Shown piece after piece: positions 52,797 to 61,011 of a stretch of DNA of 64,000 nt (position 1 is the first letter of the stretch; each line of letters opens with the position of its first letter). The notes below the pieces were generated by a model. It ran no database searches, was not told the DNA's origin, and saw nothing but the letters and a program-made list of their open reading frames with translations. The stretch is from Desulfatibacillum sp. (GTDB lineage: Bacteria > Desulfobacterota > Desulfobacteria > Desulfobacterales > Desulfatibacillaceae). The stretch is taken from positions 1 through 64,000 of the forward strand of contig JAEINP010000026.1 in assembly GCA_016342355.1 (NCBI GenBank), read 5' to 3'. The position numbers were made by a program, and so were the translations under genes.

Positions 52797-55241
52797 ATGG
52801 AAGCACACAGGCTTGTAACGCCAGCCCAACCAGGCCAGGAAGCCCGCATCGGCGTGTATGTTTGCAAATGCGGCGCAAATATTGGCAAGGTGGTGGACTG
52901 CGAAAAAGTGGCTGGCAGCGTCGCTGGCATAGAAGGCGTGGTGGTGGCCAAGGATGTGGGTTATGCCTGCTCCGAGCCCGGCCAGCAGCAGATCAAGGAT
53001 GATATAGTCAACCTGAACCTGGACCGTATTGTGGTGGCCTCCTGCTCGCCCAGGCTCCACGAACCCACTTTCAGGCAAATGCTGGTGTCGGCAGGTTTGA
53101 ATCCTTATCTGCTGGAAATGGCCAATCTCCGGGAGCAATGCTCCTGGGTGCATATGCATGAGCCCGAGGCAGCCACGGCCAAAGCCATCGACCTGGTAAA
53201 AATGTCCATTTCCCGGGTGCGCCTTCTGGCCCCCCTGAAAGAGGAAACCATCCCCCTTACCAAAAGGACCCTGGTCCTGGGCGGCGGGGTGGCGGGCATT
53301 CAGGCGGCCCTGGATTTGGCGGATAACGGATTTGACGTGGTGCTTGTGGAAAAACAGCCCTCCATCGGAGGGGTCATGGCCCAGTTGGACAAGACTTTTC
53401 CAACCATGGACTGCTCCATTTGAATTCTGGGGCCTAAAATGACGGATGTCGGTCGGCATCCCCGAATCACGCTGTACACCATGAGTGAAGTTGTTGACGT
53501 AAAAGGTTACGTGGGCAACTTTGAAGTCAATATCCTTAAAAAAGCCCGTTATGTCGTGGAAGGCGAATGCACGGCATGCGGAGAATGCTCCAAGGTCTGT
53601 CCTGTGGTGCGGCCCGACGAGTTCAACCTGGGCCTGTCGTCCCGGAAAGCCATTTACTCGCCGTTCCCGCAGGCGGTGCCGTCCTCTTACGTGATCAACA
53701 TCAACGAATGCCTGGGGGATAATCCCTCGGTGTGCGCCAAGTGCGTCCAGGCCTGTGAAAAGCAGTGCATCAATTTTCATATGTCGGACGAGCAGATTAC
53801 GGAAAAAGTGGGCTCCATTGTGGTGGCCACGGGTCTTTCCCCCTACGATCCCACAGAGCATGACGAATACGGGTACACCCGCTTTCAGAATGTGTTGACC
53901 AGCCTGGAGTTCGAGCGTCTGGTCAATGCGGGCGGCCCGTCCCAAGGCGAGGTGATCCGCCCCACGGATAGGAAGATTCCAAAGTCCGTGGGATTTATCC
54001 AGTGCGTGGGTTCCCGTAGCGCCAGAAAAGGTGCGGCCTATTGCTCCAATGTCTGCTGCATGAACACCGTCAAGTCCACCCTCATGCTCAAGGAGCATTA
54101 CCCGGACATTGACGTTAAGGTCTTCTATATTGACATTCGCGCCTTTGGAAAAGGCTTCGAGGATCTGTACCTCCGCTCCCGCAGGGCGGGCGCCCAGTAC
54201 ATACGGGGCCTGCCGGGCAGCGTGGAGGAAAACCCGGACGGCGGCCTGTCCGTAGCCGTGGAAAACACCGCCACCGGCAAGCTGGAAATTCACGACCTGG
54301 ACATGCTGGTCCTGGCCGTGGGCCTGGAGCCTGCTCCCAGCACCCAGCGGCTTCAGGAAATGTTGGGGCTCCAGTTGACCCCGGACGGATTCTACCTGGA
54401 AGCCCATCCCAAGCTCCAGCCCGTGGACGCAGCCACCCGGGGCGTGTTTTACGCCGGTTGCGCCGAGGGACCCAAGGATATCAAGGAATCCGTGACCCAG
54501 GCCAGCGCCGCCGCAGCCCGGGCCATCCGCCTTATGCATAAAGGCGAGATCACCACCGACCCCATCACCAGCGAGGTGATCACCGAGCACTGCAAGGCCT
54601 GCGGCAGATGCGCCGAGGTTTGCCCGTACAACGCCATTACCGTGGATCCCAAAAAGAAGATTCCGGCCGTGGTCAATACGGCGGCTTGCGCCGGGTGCGG
54701 CACCTGCGGGGCCGAATGCCCCTTTGGCGCCATCGTCATGAATCATTACACGGACCAGCAGATCACCAACCAGGTGGACACCATGTTGTCCGAGGACCCC
54801 AAGGCCAAGATCCTGGTTTTCGCCTGTAACTGGTGCTCTTACGCCGGGGCGGACTATGCCGGGGTTTCCCGGTTGCAGTATCCTGCCAATGCGCGCCTGA
54901 TACGCACCATGTGCTCAGGCCGGGTGGACGAGGAGTTCGTGTGGAGAGGCTTTGAACTGGGCGCGCCCGCCATCCTGGTTTCGGGCTGCCATATTGGCGA
55001 CTGCCATTATATCGACGCCAATCACTGGACTGAAAAACGCATCCATAAGATGTGGAAAAAGATGGACAAGCTGGGCATCCGAAAGGAACGCCTCCAACTG
55101 GAATGGATCAGCGCGGCTGAGGGCATCCGTTTCGCCCAGGTCATGCAGCGGATGGATGATTTGCGCCAGAGCGTGACCCAGGAGGAAATCTACGAGACTG
55201 TGGAAGCCCTGAAAAAACGCAAGAAAAAGAAAAATATCTAA
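52797..55241 (+). CDS. hdrA: Selenocysteine-containing HdrA-MvhD fusion
   Basis: One 814-residue protein read through an in-frame TGA (53421-53423, codon 209). The frame continues without shift: 208 residues before, then I-L-G-P-K and the second 600-residue part. HdrA normally has Cys at this spot (CSIC-x-L-x-PKM); here it reads CSI-U-ILGPKM. HdrA features: FAD loop GGGVAGIQAALDLAD (about 161-175), CTACGECSKVCP (about 258-269), CVGSRS with YCSNVCCM (about 402-425), two C-terminal ferredoxin clusters (about 599-645), then a complete MvhD domain (about 670-790; CNWCSYAGAD, MCSGRVD, GCHIGDCHY). Expected role: the flavin-based electron-bifurcating centre. AAGGA lies upstream of the ATG. Automated annotation would split it at 53423 and 53439. 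Confidence 0.9.
53421..53461 (+). promoter_or_regulatory. UGA selenocysteine codon with bacterial SECIS hairpin
   Basis: After UGA at 53421-53423 a seven-pair stem (53444-53450 with 53455-53461, one G-U pair) closes the tetraloop GGUC (53451-53454). The UGA-to-loop distance of 27 bases is within the range for bacterial SECIS elements, and a G at the loop start is the recognised feature for SelB. It lies within the coding sequence, as is normal in bacteria. Confidence 0.85.
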
Positions 55242-55269
55242 GACCCAAAGAAAACAATCAAGCATCCCC

Positions 55270-55303
55270 AAAGGCCCTGGCAACCCCAGGGCCTTTGTTT
55301 TTT
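55270..55303 (+). terminator. Rho-independent terminator of the korDABC-hdr operon
   Basis: Eleven-pair stem (55270-55280 with 55286-55296), five-base loop, then GTTTTTT. It ends the 10-kb operon. Confidence 0.92.
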
Positions 55304-55353
55304 AAGGGTTTCGCTTCATAATCTCAAATTCAAATTATAAAATCGAGCAGGCC

Positions 55354-56478
55354 TCACGACCCTTGGGCGATATAGGTCAGGCGTTCGTCAGGGATTTTGC
55401 CTTGCACAAGGTTCTCTTTTATTAAATCTCCGTAAATCCATTTAGTCACCAGGGAATGGCCGAACGGGCTGTAGTGGGCGCCCATGCCTTTGAAGCGAAG
55501 TAATTCCTTGGGCGCGGTGTTTTCGTCTATGAACATGCGGTTGATGGTGTAGCCATCCAGTTGGCGGAAATCCTGCACTAAATCGAAATAGGGATAACCA
55601 GTAACCTCAATCTCTTTGCCCAGGATAGTGTAAAAGGGAATTTCAACCTCCACGTTCCCTGCCGTGGGCAGTCGGACAATCGCCATGGTTGCGTCCTGGG
55701 ATTTGGCCAACGCGTCCAATTCCCCAAATATGGACAGAACCGTTTTCAGCAGTTCCGTCTGAGTCTGGTAAATACCCTTTGGAGTCTCTCTCCGAATCAG
55801 GCTTTCGCGCACCCGCGCGGCCACCTGCACAGCGCCCAGGCCAGACCACCACGCCGTCTTGTCCCAAAATCCTTGGTTAAAATCAGGCGCGGGTATATTC
55901 ATGGGGTGGAGTCGCTGGGCTTCCACTTGCATCCATGGCTTGGCGTAAATATCAAACCGGTCGGCGTTCATGCGGCTGATGTCCGCATCAATAAAGCAGA
56001 CAAGGAGGATTTTATGGGAATACTTGGACCACTCCATGCGGTACCAAAGGTACATTTGGTCCAGCCCATAGCCTCCCTGGCCCATGTTTAAAACCTCCAG
56101 GCCAGGGCTCGATGCCTCCAGGTTGCTGGAAAAGGTTTCATCGTCCCCCACACCGTAGCCAAGAGTAAAGGAATCTCCCAGGCAGATGATTCGGGTTTTT
56201 CCCGATTCCACGAGGCGGGTGAAGTCGTGCTTTGCACGAAATCCCTGGCTGTTGATGGTGAGGTCTTTGTCCGGCCCGTACATGTTGGGGATGGAGATCC
56301 CGGGAATATGAGACCATCCCAGTATGGGATCATGCCGGCAATGGATGTTTTCGGCAAATATGCACGGGCCGAAGGAGGCGGCGACAATGAGCAGAATCCG
56401 GGCGCAGATATCCACTGCCACGAAAACCATGAGTCCCATGAGAAAATATTTCCAGAATGTGCGGGATTGTTTTGCCAT
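55354..56478 (-). CDS. SGNH/GDSL-type membrane-anchored hydrolase-like protein
   Basis: A 374-residue protein with an N-terminal membrane segment (about residues 10-36), then block I of SGNH hydrolases as ICLGDSFTLGYGV (GDS at 101-103), a GQGGYG glycine block and a C-terminal HYSPFGH (His of the catalytic pair). Such anchored SGNH proteins act as esterases or O-acyltransferase partners on exported polysaccharides or lipids; the substrate is unknown. It is a lone gene between a terminator and the nickel transporter. Confidence 0.8.
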   Translation of the reverse strand: MAKQSRTFWKYFLMGLMVFVAVDICARILLIVAASFGPCIFAENIHCRHDPILGWSHIPGISIPNMYGPDKDLTINSQGFRAKHDFTRLVESGKTRIICLGDSFTLGYGVGDDETFSSNLEASSPGLEVLNMGQGGYGLDQMYLWYRMEWSKYSHKILLVCFIDADISRMNADRFDIYAKPWMQVEAQRLHPMNIPAPDFNQGFWDKTAWWSGLGAVQVAARVRESLIRRETPKGIYQTQTELLKTVLSIFGELDALAKSQDATMAIVRLPTAGNVEVEIPFYTILGKEIEVTGYPYFDLVQDFRQLDGYTINRMFIDENTAPKELLRFKGMGAHYSPFGHSLVTKWIYGDLIKENLVQGKIPDERLTYIAQGS

Positions 56479-56528
56479 GATGGCCGCATTGTATCATGGC
56501 ATTTTTAGGCGTCAAGAAAAAGGCGGAG

Positions 56529-57347
56529 TCAGTCTCGGGTGTCGTGGTCGCCGTGGGTATGAATATGCCCGTCGTGAGCGTGATCCGGTCCGTCTTCATG
56601 GTCATGGGTTTCGTGGCCGTTATGCCTGTGGGGAGCGTCTCCCAATGGATGGATATGGGTGTGGGTGTGGAGGGCCGAGGAGTCGCCGTAGTAGAGGATT
56701 TTCCCCTTTTGCATGCCGAAAAAATCCCGGGTGGTCCGGGCCAGGAAGTCGTACTCATGAGAGACGATCAAAAAGGATTTGTCCAGGTCGTTGAGAATCT
56801 GGATGATGTGCTCCCGGGTTTCCATGTCGAGACCGGTGGTGGGCTCGTCCAGGAGCAGCACTTCCGGGTCCATGGCCAGGACCGTGGCGATGGAGACCAG
56901 TTTTTTTTCGCCGCCGGATAGTTTGTAGGAAATCCGTTTTTCAAAGCCCTTGAGGTCTAAGGCCTCCAGGGTATTCATGGCGATATCCCGGGCTTCCTTG
57001 GGCGATTTTCCCAGATTCAGCGGCCCGAAAGCCACGTCTTCCAGCACGGTGGGCGAAAACAACTGATCGTCGGCATTCTGGAACACAAAGCCCAGTTTGG
57101 GCCGGATAGCCTTGAAATCCTTTTCCGACTCCATTTTTTCGCCAAGGATGTGTATGGTTCCCGCCGTAGGGACCAGCAGCCCCATCAACAGATGGAGCAG
57201 GGTGGTTTTTCCGCTTCCGTTATGGCCGATGAGTCCTGCCTTTTGGCCGTGATGGAGGGTGAAGGAAAAATTTTCCAACACGGTTTTCCCGCCCGGATAA
57301 CTGTAGGAAATATCCTTGATTTCAAATATGTGGGAGTGTGATTCCAT
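56529..57347 (-). CDS. nikO: Nickel/cobalt ECF transporter ATPase with His-rich tail
   Basis: A 272-residue ATPase of the CbiO/NikO family: Walker A GHNGSGKTT (41-49), signature LSGGEKK, Walker B VLLLDEPTTGLD. Beyond the normal end (about residue 225), a 45-residue tail rich in histidine (HTHTHIHPLG, HRHNGHETHDHEDGPDHAHD) is likely to bind or buffer the metal. It energises the NikQ/NikM importer and is last in the gene order NikK-M-L-Q-O. Confidence 0.9.
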   Translation of the reverse strand: MESHSHIFEIKDISYSYPGGKTVLENFSFTLHHGQKAGLIGHNGSGKTTLLHLLMGLLVPTAGTIHILGEKMESEKDFKAIRPKLGFVFQNADDQLFSPTVLEDVAFGPLNLGKSPKEARDIAMNTLEALDLKGFEKRISYKLSGGEKKLVSIATVLAMDPEVLLLDEPTTGLDMETREHIIQILNDLDKSFLIVSHEYDFLARTTRDFFGMQKGKILYYGDSSALHTHTHIHPLGDAPHRHNGHETHDHEDGPDHAHDGHIHTHGDHDTRD

Positions 57348-57406
57348 TGCTCCAGCCTGCCAGGGTTAGGCCTGAAAAATCAGGCGCTTGTTAACAGGCC
57401 ATTGTC

Positions 57407-58159
57407 CTACAATGTCCATTGCCAGATTGCCAGGAAAAAAATCAACGCTCCAAGAAAACCGGCCCAGGCAGCGTCCCTGGAGTTAAAACGCATTTCATCC
57501 AGGCAATGGAATTTGCCGGAAAACCCCCGGCATACCATGGCCTGATGCACCCGCTCCCCCCGGTCGGCGGCCCGCACCATGAGCATGCCCACCAGATAGG
57601 CGTAGGTCCGGTAGGTGTGGAGGTTGGTTCCCGGGGAAAAACACCGCACCTTGGCGGCTCGAACAAGCTGGGCCATTTCAGCCTCCAGTACAAAGATGTA
57701 TCGGTAGGTCAGGAGCAACAGCGCCACCAGTTTGGTGGGCATTTTCAGGCGGTTCATGGCGTGGCCCAAGGTGGCGACAGGCATGGTGGAAAAAAAGGCG
57801 ATGGACCACAACACAATGGCGTTGGACTTGAGGGTGATGATACCGCACAGGATCACGCCTTCCCGGGCCACTGTAAACGGCCCCAGGTTAAACCAGGCAG
57901 GGCCGTTATAGGTGAGGGGCAGCACCACCCACAAAAACACCACCAACCCGTTTACCAAGGCCAGGCGTTTGAGTACGGCCACTGGGTTCAGGCGAGCCAG
58001 CAAGGCCATGAGGACCGCCAGGGCAAGGGCCGCCCCCAGCACGTCGAATCGGTCAGCCAGTGCCGCCACCAGGGCGAAAAGCGTTCCCGCAATCACCTTA
58101 AGGCGGGGGTCCAGCCGGTGTATTACAGACTGGCCGAATGCAAAGGATTCCGTTATCAA
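57407..58159 (-). CDS. nikQ: ECF transporter transmembrane protein (CbiQ/NikQ)
   Basis: A 250-residue T-component with about five to six membrane segments and the coupling helices ending in AADRGERVHQAMVCRGFSG, the family's R-rich signature. It links the ATPase NikO to the substrate unit NikM. Its start overlaps the stop of the NikL gene by four bases. Confidence 0.9.
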   Translation of the reverse strand: MITESFAFGQSVIHRLDPRLKVIAGTLFALVAALADRFDVLGAALALAVLMALLARLNPVAVLKRLALVNGLVVFLWVVLPLTYNGPAWFNLGPFTVAREGVILCGIITLKSNAIVLWSIAFFSTMPVATLGHAMNRLKMPTKLVALLLLTYRYIFVLEAEMAQLVRAAKVRCFSPGTNLHTYRTYAYLVGMLMVRAADRGERVHQAMVCRGFSGKFHCLDEMRFNSRDAAWAGFLGALIFFLAIWQWTL

Positions 58160-58794
58160 ACCTCTTCCAACTCCTTGATCTTCCGGCGATAATGCAGGTA
58201 CGCCGCCAAACCCGCCAATCCGAAAATATACCCGATTCCCCCCAGGATGTCGGAAACCTTGGGCTTATCCTCCTGGGCGTCCACCAGCATGCGGGTGATG
58301 GGTTTCAGTTTCTTGTCCAGGGCTTTTTCCATGGCAATCTGGATTTCATGGGCGGTGGCGGTTTGCATCACGTGGGCCGGAGCGGATTGGACAGTCTCCG
58401 TAACCGCGGGCTGTTCAGCTTTGGCGGGTTCTACCGCCGGGGCTTCTGCCGCCGCTCCCACTGGTGTGTCTCCCATGGCTTCCATAATTTCGTCCAGGGT
58501 GACAGTCCAGGTGTCAGCATGGCCCATGGTGGCGTCCAGGGAAATAACCAAGGCGGTCTTTTGGGGGACTTTGAAGGAATACTCACCTTCCTCGTTGGTC
58601 ATGCCTTCCACGAGAAGTTTTCCGCTTTGGTCAAAAATATAGATCTTGCCGTTCCGGACCATCTTGCCGCCGGAAAATTTGCTTTCCGTATAAACCGTAT
58701 CGCCTTCCATCCAGGCGAAAATATTCACCTTGTGAGCCAGGGATGGGCCAGCCAGAAGAAAGAAAACGAGAAGGCTTGCCAGCAATTTTTTCAT
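58156..58794 (-). CDS. nikL: NikL-type accessory subunit
   Basis: A 212-residue protein with a cleavable signal (AHKVNIFAW right after cleavage near GPSLA-H), an Ig/carboxypeptidase-regulatory-like beta domain (about 20-100), a proline/alanine-rich linker (about 108-150) and a C-terminal membrane helix (about 180-202). This is the pattern of NikL in nickel ECF transporters; it replaces CbiN/NikN. The N-terminal histidines after cleavage may serve metal capture. Confidence 0.85.
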   Translation of the reverse strand: MKKLLASLLVFFLLAGPSLAHKVNIFAWMEGDTVYTESKFSGGKMVRNGKIYIFDQSGKLLVEGMTNEEGEYSFKVPQKTALVISLDATMGHADTWTVTLDEIMEAMGDTPVGAAAEAPAVEPAKAEQPAVTETVQSAPAHVMQTATAHEIQIAMEKALDKKLKPITRMLVDAQEDKPKVSDILGGIGYIFGLAGLAAYLHYRRKIKELEEV

Positions 58795-58804
58795 GATATC
58801 ACCT

Positions 58805-59410
58805 TTATTTGCTCAATCCGGGAAGCATGCCCGGCTGGACTTTTCGTAAGAATTCGATGCACATAACGGAAAAAATTCCTTCCACTATCATAATGACAAT
58901 GTGCGCACCCAGCACAGCAGCGGCGGCTTCGAAGAAATTTTCCTCGGTAAAATAGAGGGCCAAAGCCACTATAATACCGGAAAGGAATACGGAAAAAAAT
59001 CCGCAGGCAAAGGCGCCGGCCATGCCCATGGGGCCGCCCTTCGCCACCACCTTGCCCAATGTAAGATAGCAAACCACCGCTGGAGCGGCCATGATGACCG
59101 TGTTCACCCCCAATGTGGTGATGCCTCCGAATTGAAACAATATGGCCTGGAGGATGAGAGCCACTGCAATGGCGGGAAAAGCCGCCCACCCCAGCAGCAG
59201 CCCAAGGATTCCGTTCAAAATCAGGTGGGCGCTGGACAGACCAATGGGTACATGGACCAGGGAGGCCACAAAAAAACCGGCGGACAACACAGCAGCTCGG
59301 GGGATTTTATCAAAATCCAGTTTTTGCAGCCCATAGGCGGTTCCCGCCAGGGCAAAGACCGCGCCGGAAACCAGGACAGGCCCGGATAGTACTCCTTCGG
59401 AAATATGCAT
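58805..59410 (-). CDS. nikM: Nickel/cobalt ECF substrate-capture protein (CbiM/NikM)
   Basis: About 201 residues with the functional N-terminus MHISEGVLSGP, where the initiator Met-His pair binds the metal; this and the GAGG ribosome site argue for the ATG at 59410, not the upstream one at 59467. It has about six to seven membrane segments and LSSAHLILNGILGLLLG, characteristic of CbiM. With NikL, NikQ and NikO it forms a metal importer; nickel is favoured over cobalt because NikK/NikL are present. Confidence 0.92.
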   Translation of the reverse strand: MHISEGVLSGPVLVSGAVFALAGTAYGLQKLDFDKIPRAAVLSAGFFVASLVHVPIGLSSAHLILNGILGLLLGWAAFPAIAVALILQAILFQFGGITTLGVNTVIMAAPAVVCYLTLGKVVAKGGPMGMAGAFACGFFSVFLSGIIVALALYFTEENFFEAAAAVLGAHIVIMIVEGIFSVMCIEFLRKVQPGMLPGLSK

Positions 59411-59491
59411 GCGTCCTCTTTTCGTGGTTAGGCACAGGAGGGTTGTGTACCCTCCCGCGCCTTTCAATGCAATCCAAAAGTCCTTAAATTC

Positions 59492-60256
59492 TTAAAAGTC
59501 TTCGAAATGCACCCACAGGACAGCGCCAAGCTCCACGTCCTTGTCCTTTCCTTCAAACGGGATGGTGAAATCCGCGGTGTTGAGGGCGGCGAAACCCCAC
59601 CAGCCCGCAAAAGGAGCGGCATAGGTGAACACGCCAGCGCCATCGGCTTTGACGGTTTGGGTGATCATGTAGTCCGTGGGAGCCTTCAGCTTGCCGTCCT
59701 TGTTATAGTATTCCACTTCCACTTCTGCGTAGGGAACAGCTTTGCCGTCCATCTTTACAATGCCCTGGAACACATTGCCCTTATATTGGGCGTAAGGCTT
59801 GGCAAGGGGCACGATTTCAATCTTGAGGCCCAACTCTTCGTCCCAGCCTTCGTCATCTCCAAAAGCCACCACAACGGTTTTGGTGTAGTGGATGATGTAG
59901 CAATCCTCGGCGGGCTCCCAATAAGGTTTGGGCTCCATGACAAAGGTGTAGGCGCCCGGCCTTTTGATTTTATAATCAGCGGTCCATGCCGGATGATCAA
60001 TGACTTTGATGGGCTTAAGGCTTTTCCCCAGGTCGGTGGCCTTGCCCTCGTGGGTTACGGTAAATGATTTGGGGGAAACCAGATCCATACCAATGATCTC
60101 CATGGGATGGGAAAAGGACAGGTCCAAGGTGACGGTCCGGTTATCTTCTTCCATGACCATGTTGTCCGAAGGAATCACCATGCCAAAATGGGCGGCGGCG
60201 GGTCCGCACAGCAAACATGCCAGGGCCAAGGTGGTCAGTAAGCAGATTCTTTTCAT
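59492..60256 (-). CDS. nikK: DUF4198 protein (NikK-type)
   Basis: About 254 residues, exported (signal LLTTLALACLLCGPAAA, mature start HFGMVIP), with a beta-rich fold of the DUF4198 family. Known as NikK beside nickel ECF transporters in sulfate reducers and presumed to bind nickel or a nickel chelate in the periplasm. GGAG six bases before the ATG at 60256 sets the start. It heads the NikKMLQO operon. Confidence 0.82.
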   Translation of the reverse strand: MKRICLLTTLALACLLCGPAAAHFGMVIPSDNMVMEEDNRTVTLDLSFSHPMEIIGMDLVSPKSFTVTHEGKATDLGKSLKPIKVIDHPAWTADYKIKRPGAYTFVMEPKPYWEPAEDCYIIHYTKTVVVAFGDDEGWDEELGLKIEIVPLAKPYAQYKGNVFQGIVKMDGKAVPYAEVEVEYYNKDGKLKAPTDYMITQTVKADGAGVFTYAAPFAGWWGFAALNTADFTIPFEGKDKDVELGAVLWVHFEDF

Positions 60257-60332
60257 GTTTCGCTCCTTTTTTATCGTGGTTGTAAGATCAATCATGCTTA
60301 GGGCAATCCGTGTTTATTTCCGGTTTTCAAAC

Positions 60333-60368
60333 AAAAAAAGGCCAACCCCATTTTCAAGGGTTGGCCTT
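60333..60368 (-). terminator. Leader terminator/attenuator of the nikKMLQO operon
   Basis: Eleven-pair stem (60338-60348 with 60358-60368) followed on the minus strand by a U-run, about 75 bases upstream of nikK and downstream of the predicted promoter. A second six-pair hairpin (60401-60415) lies just upstream of it in the RNA. A metal-responsive leader is plausible; no known riboswitch was recognised. Confidence 0.65.
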
Positions 60369-60451
60369 CATGACCGTTTTTTATATATTTTTGAAACCAT
60401 CCCCGCTGTGCGGGGCCAGGGAAAGACTTCTGTCTAACCAGTTTGGAAGGG

Positions 60452-60479
60452 ATTAAACCAAAATCCGCAGGAAAGTCAA
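60452..60479 (-). promoter_or_regulatory. Sigma-70 promoter of the nikKMLQO operon
   Basis: On the minus strand TTGACT (60479-60474), 16-base spacer, TTTAAT (60457-60452, five of six matches to consensus). Confidence 0.5.
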
Positions 60480-61011
60480 CCTAAATTTCGGTTTTTATAA
60501 AGCGGCGCAATTATAGAGGCGCATTGAATCTATGGTGCAGCCCTAAGAATCGCGTCAAGGGCGCAGTCAAAACCTGTTAAAAAACACCCATGGGTTCATA
60601 TGTTATCGTTTTTTAGTGGGTTACAGGGTGAGAATGTTAGGTGGCCCCATGGCATAAATATGGTTGAAAAATACCCTTAAGGGTGGTAATTATATTTTTC
60701 AGTAAAATTAAAAACTACCATTTCATTACCATCGAATTGTAATCATGTCCTTGGCAGCGATACGCGGTTGATCTGGCAATCCAGCCAATTGCTGCTGCTG
60801 GACATGCCGATTCGCAGTATGCCAATACGGCTTGGTCCTGCTTCAGTTGTGTTCCCTGTCCGACAGGTGGCGAACAGGATATTGTGGATGCAATCTGTTT
60901 GGTTGTTACGATGTTTGTTTCATTACGGGAAACTGGCCTTGTTCTTCTAAAACCAAGGTATAGACGGACTATATTCATAGATTTTCTGCTAAGATTAAGG
61001 ATATCAATGCG
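60480..61011. other. 530-base AT-rich non-coding interval
   Basis: No convincing gene: frames on both strands are short and lack ribosome sites. It separates divergent transcription units and should hold the promoter of the FlgT/CsgG-like lipoprotein, which I cannot place with confidence. Confidence 0.45.

Noticed and set aside
53421-53439. HdrA as a nonsense-mutated pseudogene split in two
   Set aside because: The TGA falls on a family cysteine, the frame is kept, all downstream motifs are intact and a SECIS-like hairpin follows; decay would not produce this.
52755-54746. 663-residue minus-strand open frame opposite the HdrA gene
   Set aside because: It is the antisense shadow of a GC-rich coding region, has His/Gly-rich random composition and no recognisable domain; the plus strand has strong HdrA motifs.
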